In this document: positions 53,314 through 61,772 of the stretch, in pieces
How positions within the stretch are numbered: position 1 is the stretch's first letter
Layout of the letters: every line of letters begins with the position of its first letter
Source of the DNA: Luminiphilus sp051201685
GTDB taxonomy: Bacteria > Pseudomonadota > Gammaproteobacteria > Pseudomonadales > Halieaceae
Assembly: GCF_051201685.1 (NCBI RefSeq)
Contig: NZ_CP179213.1
Coordinates: forward strand, 2,232,001 to 2,296,000
Reading direction: 5' to 3'
Length of the DNA stretch: 64,000 bases
Notes under the pieces: model-generated
Seen by the model: the letters and a program-made list of their open reading frames with translations, nothing else
Database searches by the model: none
Told to the model about the DNA's origin: nothing
Position numbers and translations under genes: made by a program

Positions 53314-55107
53314 TTAAAACGCTTCCACCTCTAACGACATCACGTTGTCCGCTCCCGAAAGTATGGCGGCCTCGCAAGTGCCGGTGCGCGGTAAAATGCG
53401 CTGATAATAAAAACGCGCGGTTTTTAGTTTAGCTTCATAAAACTCGCCTTCTGAGTTCCCCGCGGCCAGTGCAGCTCGTGCTTTAAAGGCTGCCTTTGCC
53501 CAAAAATAAGCAAGGCAGGAATACCCCGAGAACATCAGGTAGTCGACTGAAGCCGCTCCCGCCTCATCGGCATTTTCCATCGCTTTAGTGCCAATGTGCA
53601 GCGTTAACTCGCCCCACTTTTTATTGAGCGCCTGTAGTGGTTCGATAAATTCCTGCAGCTCTGCCACCTCTGCATTCTCCTTGCAAAAGTGATGTATTTC
53701 TCGCGTGAAGTTTTGCAGCAGCACACCGCCAGATCCCAGAACTTTTCGCCCAATAAAATCGAGCGCTTGTATACCCGTTGTGCCTTCATAGAGCATGCCA
53801 ATACGCGCATCTCTAACATTTTGCTCTACGCCCCATTCTTTGATGTAGCCGTGACCGCCAAAGCATTGGAGTGCAAGATTTGCCGATTCAAATCCTGTTT
53901 CGGTAAGAAATGCCTTTGCAATCGGCGTCATAAAGGACAGCATGTCTTCCGCGGACTTTTTTTCCACCTCATCGGTAGTACACTCGATGACATCGACTAA
54001 CTTGCCCGTGTAGGCGACCATCATACGCCCACCCTCCGAGAGCGCCTTTTGAGTGAGCAGCATGCGCCTGACATCGGGGTGCACGATAATGGGATCTGCC
54101 GGGCCGTCGGGATTTTTGGGGCCGGTAACCGAACGCATCTGCAAGCGATCTTTCGCATAGGCCAATGACTTCTGATAACCCAATTCCATGTGGGCAATAC
54201 CTTGCAACGCAGTCCCAATTCTTGCGGTATTCATAAATGTAAACATGGCCTGAAGACCTTGATTGGGCTCTCCCAATAAATACCCCTTCGCCTCATCAAA
54301 GTTCATGACACAAGTGGCATTGCCATGAATACCCATCTTGTGCTCGATAGACCCACAGCGAACGGTGTTTCGCTCACCTATGGAACCATCGTCGTTTACA
54401 TTGAACTTTGGAATGATAAACAGTGAAATTCCTTTGACGCCAATAGGTGCGTCCGGGAGCCTTGCAAGCACAATATGGACAATATTTTCAGTGAGATCGT
54501 GTTCCCCCGAAGAGATAAAAATCTTTGTTCCAGTAATCTGATAGCTTCCGTCCGCAGCAGCCTCCGCCTTGGTTCGCAGTAGCCCCAAATCGGTACCACA
54601 ATGCGCTTCAGTTAAACACATTGTGCCTGTCCAAGCGCCTTCTACTAACGGGGTAAGGAAGCGCTGTTTTTGCTTGTCAGTACCATGCAGCTCGATGGTG
54701 TTAACGGCACCATGAGACAACCCCGGATACATTCCCCAAGACCAATTAGCGGTTCCTCGCATTTCTCCCAAAACTATAGATAGTGACTCAGGAAGTCCCT
54801 GCCCACCGTATGCTGGCTCGTTTGCCAGCGCAGGCCAGCCAGCCTCGACGTATTGTCGATAAGCTTCTTTAAAGCCGCTAGGGGTCGCAACCTCTCCGTC
54901 ACTCCAGGTGCAGCCCTCCTCGTCACCGACAGCATTGAGTGGCGACAAAATATTGCTGCAAAACTTATCAAACTCATTAAGGATAGTTGTAACGAGCTCG
55001 GCATTAACTTCTTCATACCCGGATAGCGACCGATAGTGTGCCTCGTAGTCGAACAGCTCAAACAAATTGAACTGGAGATCCCTTAAAGGCGCTTTGTAAG
55101 CACTCAT
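53314..55107 (-). CDS. Acyl-CoA dehydrogenase, DmdC-like long form
   Basis: A 597-residue flavoprotein, longer than ordinary acyl-CoA dehydrogenases because of an N-terminal extension (residues 1-40) and a C-terminal domain after about residue 470. MCLTEAHCGTDLG near residue 160 and FISSGEHD near residue 195 are FAD contacts; LQCFGGHGYIKEWGVEQ near residue 430 and the catalytic Glu in MLYEGTTGIQALDF near 460 follow. The long form includes 3-methylmercaptopropionyl-CoA dehydrogenase (DmdC) of DMSP degradation and fatty acyl-CoA dehydrogenases. No other dmd gene is adjacent, so the substrate is uncertain. Confidence 0.9.
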   Translation of the reverse strand: MSAYKAPLRDLQFNLFELFDYEAHYRSLSGYEEVNAELVTTILNEFDKFCSNILSPLNAVGDEEGCTWSDGEVATPSGFKEAYRQYVEAGWPALANEPAYGGQGLPESLSIVLGEMRGTANWSWGMYPGLSHGAVNTIELHGTDKQKQRFLTPLVEGAWTGTMCLTEAHCGTDLGLLRTKAEAAADGSYQITGTKIFISSGEHDLTENIVHIVLARLPDAPIGVKGISLFIIPKFNVNDDGSIGERNTVRCGSIEHKMGIHGNATCVMNFDEAKGYLLGEPNQGLQAMFTFMNTARIGTALQGIAHMELGYQKSLAYAKDRLQMRSVTGPKNPDGPADPIIVHPDVRRMLLTQKALSEGGRMMVAYTGKLVDVIECTTDEVEKKSAEDMLSFMTPIAKAFLTETGFESANLALQCFGGHGYIKEWGVEQNVRDARIGMLYEGTTGIQALDFIGRKVLGSGGVLLQNFTREIHHFCKENAEVAELQEFIEPLQALNKKWGELTLHIGTKAMENADEAGAASVDYLMFSGYSCLAYFWAKAAFKARAALAAGNSEGEFYEAKLKTARFYYQRILPRTGTCEAAILSGADNVMSLEVEAF

Positions 55108-55610
55108 TAACTTGTTCCTATTTTGTTAAACCAAATTATGACGAATCTGCATTTACACGCTGGTGCCATTTTTGAAAGACATTACGTCGTTTCCAAAGAT
55201 CAGTATTGCTATCCCCGTGTCAGCTCGAAATTTGTGGTGCTCGGGCCACATAAAGTAAGGCGAGAGCAATTAAATTCGCCACTAGGAAGCGCTAGGCAAC
55301 GTCACATAAGGCAGCAATAGTACGTGCTTCGAATTCTTAAAAACATAAGGGGCATCGCAATTTTATCAGCGTAAAACCGTTCTGGCATTACAGGGAATCA
55401 TTAACGGCCAAAACAACCGTTACGCATTCACCGCTCTCAAACACCCGACGCCGAAACCGCTGTGTAAATGGGCATAACTACCGGCTCCGAGGCAACTTAT
55501 ACACCCATGCTTTCAACTTCAAACTAAAAAAGCACGCAGCGCACGCACCAATGCTAAAACAATAAGTCGCGCCTAAAGAATCGTATCGCGCCGCTGAGAG
55601 AACCGCGCCA
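55108..55610. other. Intergenic region without recognised gene
   Basis: This 503-bp stretch lies upstream of the acyl-CoA dehydrogenase gene (to its left) and downstream of the crotonase gene. It must hold the dehydrogenase promoter. No repeat, RNA gene or credible frame is seen. Confidence 0.35.
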
Positions 55611-56387
55611 TTATCGGAATTCAGCGAGGCGCTCTGCAGTGTCTAGAATTTCGGTGTACTCAGTCTCCAGCTCTTTAGCAAGCGCTTGTTCAATAGCAAG
55701 CCCCTGCTGACTCATACGATAGAGGTCTTTCATTGCAGCTACCCCAGCACGAGAGTTACTAGAAATTTGACGAACCCGATTAGCCACAAGCTCGTCGAGC
55801 TCAGCTACTGTGGGTACCGAATTGTTGACCAACCCTAGTCTTTCAGCTTCCTCGCCTCTGACCACTCGCCCAGTGAAAGACAGCTCACGAGCCCTACGAA
55901 GCCCTATCGCTTGAGCCAATGTTTGAGACATACCCCAAGTTGGACGCAAGCCAAATCGGGTGTGCGTATCGCCAAATTTTGTCGCGTCGGTAGTGAACAT
56001 AAAATCGCAGTGCAGTGCCAGCTCAAGAGCTCCAGTGAAGCAAGCACCATGCACACTGGCGATGACCGGGATATCGGCGTTACGAATGGCAGAACATGCT
56101 TGCTTAGCCGGTTCGTCGAAGAGATCACCAATGCGACCATAGGCTGGCTCGATATCTTGTAAAACCTTGAGATCAACGCCCGCAGAAAATGCGCGCCCCT
56201 CCCCTTTTAAAACCACGACACAAACCCCCTCGTCTGCGCTGGCCTGTGAGACCAACTGGGCAACGCCAGCGAGCATCTCCGGATGGAGGGCATTCATGGC
56301 GTCTGGTCGGTTAAAGCTGAGGGTTAGAACATCTTCGTTAATTTGCGCTAGCAGCTTGTTTGTCGTGGGTTGATAATTTTGAGTCAT
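55611..56387 (-). CDS. Crotonase family protein (enoyl-CoA hydratase-like)
   Basis: ATG 56387 (MTQNYQPTTNKLLAQINED) gives 258 residues. GEGRAFSAGVDLKVLQ near residue 60 is the oxyanion loop. HGACFTGALELALHCDFMF near residue 105 is also conserved. In the region of the first catalytic Glu the sequence reads FGDTHTRFGLRPTWGMSQ, with no Glu; the second Glu is present in VVRGEEAERLGLVN. So a hydratase function is not certain; isomerase or hydrolase activity is possible. It lies between the dehydrogenase and AraC genes. Confidence 0.85.
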   Translation of the reverse strand: MTQNYQPTTNKLLAQINEDVLTLSFNRPDAMNALHPEMLAGVAQLVSQASADEGVCVVVLKGEGRAFSAGVDLKVLQDIEPAYGRIGDLFDEPAKQACSAIRNADIPVIASVHGACFTGALELALHCDFMFTTDATKFGDTHTRFGLRPTWGMSQTLAQAIGLRRARELSFTGRVVRGEEAERLGLVNNSVPTVAELDELVANRVRQISSNSRAGVAAMKDLYRMSQQGLAIEQALAKELETEYTEILDTAERLAEFR

Positions 56388-56690
56388 AGAATTTCTCTGT
56401 TTGTGAATAAACGATGAACCGGGTTTCATTTTTAAACGGTCTGCTACCAGCTCTGATACATATGCTTGTCAAAGCCTAGTTACTTACAACATGCTGGCTT
56501 AACCCTTGCTATCGGCTGCCGCTATGAATTTTTCGGTGAGGTACCAAAGCGTCCTAACATAATTTAGCCCTAAGCTGCTGCATTTCGCTGGCCTGGGCAT
56601 CTCTTATAGAGAGCACACCTTTTCAGCTCTGCAACACTTCATTGTGTACAGACCCATCGCCTTGAAGGACGCCAGCAGAGGTTATCTGCA

Positions 56691-57698
56691 TTAGGGGCGT
56701 GTCTGCTTCCGGTAAGTGCTGGGAGTCATCCCGCGCCAGCGTAGGAATGCCCTGCGAAAATTGACAGTTTCTGAGTATTCCAGCAAGTGAGCAATCTCGC
56801 CAACGGGCAAATCGGTTTTGGTTAAATACTCACAAGCCAGCAGCTCTCTCACTTCCTCTAAAATCGATCTAAACGTATTCGACTCCCGTGAGAGATGCCG
56901 CCTCAATGTTCGTTCACTCACGTAAAGGCTATCTGCCACCCCAGCAATGCTGGGAAACTGGCCTGCAGACTGAATAAGAAGGCGCCGCACTTCGGATGTT
57001 ATTTTTTCAGCACGCCCAAGGCCGCGTAACATTTCTTCACACTGTTGATGGAATACAACGTATTGAGAGGGATCCGAGGTCCTGACTGGCGTGTCGAGGG
57101 CATGAGCTGGCAGAAATAGCTGACTGTACTGACAGTCGAAAGCGACATCGACATTGAGCGCAAATTTATAAGACGCAGAGTGCGCCGGTTTAGGAAATGC
57201 AAACTGCAGCTCTGCCCCTTGAATCTGACCACGGTAAAGCGAGCTCCCAGTCACACTAAGCTGCGCAAAGCATAGCTCGGTCACTGGTCGAATATGCTCA
57301 GGCGACGTCGATAACACGCCTAGTCGCAGTAAAAGCCCCCCGTTATGTTCGTGAGCCTCCCAATGAGGAAGCGAAAAAGCCTTCCCGTATCTCAACAAAA
57401 GCAGGATTGATTCTCTGAGGTTTGCACAAGTCATTAATGCAAAACCAAGCGTACCGTAGCTGGTGATATCGACGCTCCGCCCGAGTCTTATAGCAAAACT
57501 GGGGTCTTTTGCGAGTTCGATCGCTGTCATCAATAAAATAATCGAATCGAAACCATCAAATACCGGATGTGCTGAGTTGGGGGCAGACCAACCTTTAGCA
57601 GCCGCTCTTTTAAAAAATTTATCGGGCGTCACACCTGATTTTTTGAGCTCTGCAAGTAACTGCTCGTAAAGGTCTCGCTGAAGTCGAGTTGGTGTCAA
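56691..57698 (-). CDS. AraC-family transcriptional regulator (arabinose-binding-like N-domain)
   Basis: A 335-residue regulator. The only usable start is TTG 57698 with GGGG seven bases upstream. The N-terminal 210 residues are of the type found in OruR/ArgR-like AraC regulators (DITSYGTLGFALMTCANLRE near residue 75-94). The C-terminal DNA-binding domain has SIAGVADSLYVSERTLRRHL near residue 260 and VGEIAHLLEYSETVNFRRAF near residue 305. It diverges from the MFS gene, and a palindrome lies between them. It probably senses the compound handled by the neighbouring catabolic and transport genes. Confidence 0.9.
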   Translation of the reverse strand: MTPTRLQRDLYEQLLAELKKSGVTPDKFFKRAAAKGWSAPNSAHPVFDGFDSIILLMTAIELAKDPSFAIRLGRSVDITSYGTLGFALMTCANLRESILLLLRYGKAFSLPHWEAHEHNGGLLLRLGVLSTSPEHIRPVTELCFAQLSVTGSSLYRGQIQGAELQFAFPKPAHSASYKFALNVDVAFDCQYSQLFLPAHALDTPVRTSDPSQYVVFHQQCEEMLRGLGRAEKITSEVRRLLIQSAGQFPSIAGVADSLYVSERTLRRHLSRESNTFRSILEEVRELLACEYLTKTDLPVGEIAHLLEYSETVNFRRAFLRWRGMTPSTYRKQTRP

Positions 57699-57752
57699 GT
57701 ACTAGCCCCATTAACTACCACCAGCATCGAGTCGCAAGCGGTCATCATAGAT

Positions 57753-57770
57753 GGCCGAATATGATTCGGC
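57753..57770. promoter_or_regulatory. Palindromic operator-like site, copy 1
   Basis: GGCCGAATATGATTCGGC contains the perfect arms GCCGAAT and ATTCGGC around ATG. The first 15 bases recur with one change at 59462-59476. It lies between the AraC gene and the MFS gene; a TATACT hexamer (57787-57792) follows. Confidence 0.6.
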
Positions 57771-57916
57771 TAAATTCGCAAGCCACTATACTGTGAATAG
57801 GCCTACGCTGGAAACACACGTAGCCGTCTGCGGGTGATACCCACATTGAAAACATGCTCCCGAGGCTTGGGATTGGTTGCCTCGCCGAGTCAGCATTAGA
57901 GATCAGGCCAGCCGCC

Positions 57917-59194
57917 ATGACGATACCGCCTCCACTTGCAGGTTCTCGCACCACGATAACCTTACTGCTCCTCGCTTATGCCCTGTCCATGTGCGACCGG
58001 ATGGTCTTGTCAATCCTGTTCCCAGACATAAAAACTGAGTTTGGTTTGAGTGACACCCAGCTCGGGTTGTTAGGTGGCATCTCATTCGCCCTGTTTTACG
58101 CCACAATGGGGCTTCCTATCGCGCGCCTGTCCGATCAGTACAGCCGCAAGTGGATCGTGATCATAAGCCTCATCATATTTTCGCTAATGACTGTCTTGAG
58201 CGGTTTAGCCGCTGGCTTTATCAGCCTCCTGATACTACGCATTGGCGTGGGCATTGGTGAGGCGGGAGTGAACCCCGCGAGCCACTCTATTATTGCTGAC
58301 TACTTTCCGCCACAACGCCGGGCTTTTGCTATGGCCACGCTAATGCTAGGTGCAAGCATCGGCATGATACTGGGCTTTGTCCTGGGTGGTTCGATCGCAG
58401 AGGCCCACGGTTGGCGCACAGCCCTTATAGCGGTAGGCGCTCCGGGGATGCTCCTCGCCCTTGTCATGGCGAAACTTTTGACCGAACCCCGTCGAGGCAC
58501 CTTTGAGGCTCATAGCGGCGCACCGTCGCCGCCAATACGAGCCACCGCTGTGGCCATGTGGTCCAACAAGGCCATGCGCCATCTAATAGCGGGCGCAGTG
58601 GTCGCTGGATTGTTGGGCTATGGATTAACGCAATGGCTACCCACCTTTTTTAGCCGACAGCACGACCTAGGCCAGTCCCAGACCGGGCTTTTAATGGCCG
58701 GCATTTTTGGGATCCCCGGAGCACTGGGGGCGCTGGCTGCGGGCAAACTGTTCGACCGACTTGCTGTGCGTGGTTTCCAATACGGAATGCGAATGCTGGC
58801 TGTTATACCGTTCGTTACGCTCCCATTTTTTATCATGGGGCTACTGGCAGATGACCTCACCACGGCAGTTCTGCTGTTCATTATTCCGGGATTCGCCGGC
58901 AATTATGCGCTGGGTCCGACTCTGGCCATGATACAAACCCTGTCGCCGGTGAACATGCGGGCGGTTTCCGCAGCGATCAAAATGTTGTTCCTCAATCTCA
59001 TAGGCCTGGGCTTGGGCCCCCTACTGGTCGGTGCTATTAGTGATGTCCTAGCGCCGCGGTACGGTGATAATGCCTTGGGTGTCGCACTGGCCTATTTCAC
59101 TCTAGTGGGTCTGTGGGGGTCTTACCATTTTTGGCTTTGCGCGCGAGCTCTAGCCGAAAATCAAGTAACTGATCACCATCGCACAGGCACATAG
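57917..59194 (+). CDS. MFS transporter (spinster-like)
   Basis: A 425-residue inner-membrane protein with twelve predicted spans. The start ATG 57917 (MTIPPPLAGSRTTITLLLLA) gives the usual length. The loop 2-3 motif reads GLPIARLSDQYSRKW near residue 75, and GIGEAGVNPASHSIIADYFPP near residue 115 identifies the spinster/lipid-type or organic-acid branch of MFS commonly seen beside aromatic or steroid degradation genes. The substrate is not determined. It is divergent from the AraC regulator and followed by a PQQ-propeller gene. Confidence 0.9.
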   Translation: MTIPPPLAGSRTTITLLLLAYALSMCDRMVLSILFPDIKTEFGLSDTQLGLLGGISFALFYATMGLPIARLSDQYSRKWIVIISLIIFSLMTVLSGLAAGFISLLILRIGVGIGEAGVNPASHSIIADYFPPQRRAFAMATLMLGASIGMILGFVLGGSIAEAHGWRTALIAVGAPGMLLALVMAKLLTEPRRGTFEAHSGAPSPPIRATAVAMWSNKAMRHLIAGAVVAGLLGYGLTQWLPTFFSRQHDLGQSQTGLLMAGIFGIPGALGALAAGKLFDRLAVRGFQYGMRMLAVIPFVTLPFFIMGLLADDLTTAVLLFIIPGFAGNYALGPTLAMIQTLSPVNMRAVSAAIKMLFLNLIGLGLGPLLVGAISDVLAPRYGDNALGVALAYFTLVGLWGSYHFWLCARALAENQVTDHHRTGT

Positions 59195-59461
59195 GCCCGC
59201 CCACTCGAGTAACCAATAAATTTCTATGAGCACCAAAACACGGACTATCGCCCTATCATCCTGGCCCAGAGTCGCCCACACTCCGGACAGCAGCATTCTT
59301 GATGTACTGAAATCTATGCACAAGGATTGTGCCAACGGAAATTATTTTCGGCCAGTTATGAAGACACAATTTTGCCAGCAGTCTCGCAGTAACAACTAAA
59401 GGCGCTGCCCTATGATTTACCAACATATAGAAGGCAGGCTCGCTATCGGCACTTTAAATTT

Positions 59462-59476
59462 GGCCGAATAAGATTC
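59462..59476 (+). promoter_or_regulatory. Operator-like site, copy 2
   Basis: GGCCGAATAAGATTC differs from 57753-57767 at one position. A TATGCT hexamer at 59489-59494 is a possible -10 of the propeller gene, whose start is about 100 bp downstream. The surrounding 396 bp (59195-59590) hold no gene. Confidence 0.6.
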
Positions 59477-59590
59477 TATTTTTCCAGTTATGCTCTCTAG
59501 ACTGGCGAACTGAAACCGCAACAGGGTTTACTCGAGGATGCTCCAGAACAGGGGATCTGTAACATCGTCAATTCCAGAGTGGCAGCAGTT

Positions 59591-61543
59591 ATGAAAAAGA
59601 TTCTTCTTATAGCCACAGTAGTCGGCGTAGCGGGCTTCACGATCAACCTAATTTTTTTTGGTGACAGGGCGCACAACCCGAGAATTTTTACTGCCCCCGA
59701 AAAAACTCAGTGGCGGCCAATGGGCGCCCGGATTACTGGACAGCACGGCTACGACATCATTCCAGAGCCCACAAAGTGGAATGCGATTCACGTAGGCGTG
59801 GCCAATTCGGACAGCGTTTGGGGCGTTGCAGCACCGATGTTTGAGCTGGATTGGGTCGCGGAACCAAGCTACTTCATCGGCAACGGCCCCCTCTTTGATA
59901 ATGAGGGCAATCTGTACTTCAGTCCTCAGTTTTATCACGGTGAGCGTGTGGTGCTGGTGTCACTCGACGCCAAAACGGGGACGCGGCGCTGGGCGTTACC
60001 AGCTGACGAAAATATTCAGACCAGCAGTCCTGCTTTTATTTTGAATGATCCCGAAAATTTAAATTCACAAATACTTTATATCGTGGGCTATGACCGCATT
60101 ACCGCACTGAGACCCGATGGCTCTAAAATTTGGAGTCGATCTACAGGCCTAAAACTCACGGCGAAGGAGCTGCTCAACACAGACAACAAAAAGTTCCACA
60201 GTCTCAACTACCACCCAGCCACCGATTCTTTAATCACGGTCACCAAGACAGGAGCGTTATTTGCCTTTGACCGAAAAACAGGCCAATCCATAGCGCCCAT
60301 CGGACAGCTCCCCGGTGCACCTGCGATCAGCGGCAAGGGTACAAAAATACCCGAATTCATTCTCGATAGAGTCGATCCATTAATGGACGCCGCTTTTGGC
60401 AAAACCGATGCCGGCTTGAGTTTATTTTCCTCGGCGGTGAACTATATCTATGGCGGTGGCGGCGTCGTCACCAACTACTTCAGCATTGATCCAGACAGTA
60501 GCCGCATCTACATGGCAGCTACTGCCCAAGATGCCGAAGACGGTACGACCGATGGCAAATCTGAACTGGGCGCAATTTACGCCCTTAACCTAGTCAATAC
60601 TAATCATGGTCTCGAGTTCCAGATATTGGCTCGCGCCGTGTTTCAAGGTGGGACGGGCTCTACGCCAGCGCTTAGTGCAGACGGTCACCGCCTGTATGTT
60701 TCAGATAACGAGGGGCACGTTATTGCTCTCAACAGCGAGCTCGACGAAATATGGCGGGTCGACGTTGGGGAGCCTTTAGTGGGCTCCATCACAGTATCGC
60801 CCGACAACCACGAACTTTATGCCGTCACTGCCAATGACGTCATCCAACTCATCGATCACGGAGAATACGGCAACCGAGCTTGGACTGCAGAACTTAACGG
60901 TTTTGACGGCTATGCCAATGTGGATACGCAATCTAATGCCCTCACAGCTACTGTTACTGCCAATGGTGTCGTGATTATGATTGGTGGTGGAAAATCACTG
61001 CTGGGCCGAACCATTATGCTGCACACGGGCATGGGTTTACTGGACCGTATGACCGGTAAGCTGCGCTACTTTGCCGAGGGCCGGGAGGATTCTTTAGCGA
61101 TGAGTGTCGTCGCACCTGATGGTAGCTTATACGTGGCCCATTCACCCTTGCGCCGTGCGGTGGGTAAGGCTATTTATCCAGACTTAACCCCGAAGATCAC
61201 GGGCGGAATCGCCCGTTTTAAACCGGTTCGCCTCGACCTTCTTGCCCGGGACGCCGTTTGTGCCGCCGAGGCACGCAGTGCTAACACAAGTCAGCTAGAC
61301 AAGGTCACCGAGCTCACTGCTATAAACACCGATATACGACAGATTCAGGTATTAATGACCCAAACCAATGACGCTATCGAGACGGCGGTAAACGAGGGCG
61401 ATATGTCACGAGAGACCGCAAGCACGCTACGGTCAATGCTCAACCAGATCACCGCAACACCACTCACCACCGAGACACTGGCTGCAGCACACACACAACT
61501 TGTAAATGCCTGCGATCTGCTAGATTCAACACCTCACCAATGA
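59591..61543 (+). CDS. PQQ-like beta-propeller protein
   Basis: From ATG 59591 (MKKILLIATVVGVAGFTINL) the product has 650 residues; an in-frame GTG at 59579 adds four. One N-terminal hydrophobic helix acts as signal or anchor. The body repeats blades of the PQQ/WD type: GYDRITALRPDGSKIWSRST, GALFAFDRKTGQSIAPI, GHVIALNSELDEIWRVD, SITVSPDNHELYAVT. The last 90 residues are helical. There are no dehydrogenase-type Cys pair or calcium motifs, so it is not clearly a quinoprotein. Likely periplasmic. Context suggests a partner of the adjoining receptor and transporter. Confidence 0.8.
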   Translation: MKKILLIATVVGVAGFTINLIFFGDRAHNPRIFTAPEKTQWRPMGARITGQHGYDIIPEPTKWNAIHVGVANSDSVWGVAAPMFELDWVAEPSYFIGNGPLFDNEGNLYFSPQFYHGERVVLVSLDAKTGTRRWALPADENIQTSSPAFILNDPENLNSQILYIVGYDRITALRPDGSKIWSRSTGLKLTAKELLNTDNKKFHSLNYHPATDSLITVTKTGALFAFDRKTGQSIAPIGQLPGAPAISGKGTKIPEFILDRVDPLMDAAFGKTDAGLSLFSSAVNYIYGGGGVVTNYFSIDPDSSRIYMAATAQDAEDGTTDGKSELGAIYALNLVNTNHGLEFQILARAVFQGGTGSTPALSADGHRLYVSDNEGHVIALNSELDEIWRVDVGEPLVGSITVSPDNHELYAVTANDVIQLIDHGEYGNRAWTAELNGFDGYANVDTQSNALTATVTANGVVIMIGGGKSLLGRTIMLHTGMGLLDRMTGKLRYFAEGREDSLAMSVVAPDGSLYVAHSPLRRAVGKAIYPDLTPKITGGIARFKPVRLDLLARDAVCAAEARSANTSQLDKVTELTAINTDIRQIQVLMTQTNDAIETAVNEGDMSRETASTLRSMLNQITATPLTTETLAAAHTQLVNACDLLDSTPHQ

Positions 61544-61633
61544 CTTATGCGTGCAGGTCACTTCACGCTGAGTCAGTCGCTTAACCCATAGCTGACTTCG
61601 AGCGGTTGCTGACTGTATTTTTAGGGCGCGTCT

Positions 61634-61656
61634 CAACGTAATGATTCATTACGTTG
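61634..61656. terminator. Strong hairpin between convergent genes
   Basis: CAACGTAATG and CATTACGTTG pair perfectly over ten bases around ATT. An outer AGGGC...GCCCT pair (about 61623 and 61673) could extend it. It lies 90 bp after the propeller gene and about 110 bp before the end of the receptor gene. It may be a bidirectional terminator, although the T tract is poor, or a protein-binding site. Confidence 0.5.
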
Positions 61657-61733
61657 GTTAGCAGCCCTCATTAAGCACGATAACAAACAAGCGAAACTGC
61701 ACATAACGCCGTGAAAGAATCACCCATTGAGCC

Positions 61734-61772
61734 CACCTGTTACCTGTCACCTGTCACCTGTCACCTGTCACC
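61734..61772. repeat. Seven-base tandem repeat at receptor gene end
   Basis: CACCTGT occurs five times in a row (second copy TACCTGT) plus a partial copy. The stop codon of the receptor gene (TGA, 61770-61768 on the minus strand) is within it, so unit loss or gain could affect the last codons only if it crossed the stop. Confidence 0.85.

Noticed and set aside
61734..61772. CRISPR array from the CACCTGT copies
   Set aside because: Units are seven bases long with no spacers; it is a simple tandem repeat.
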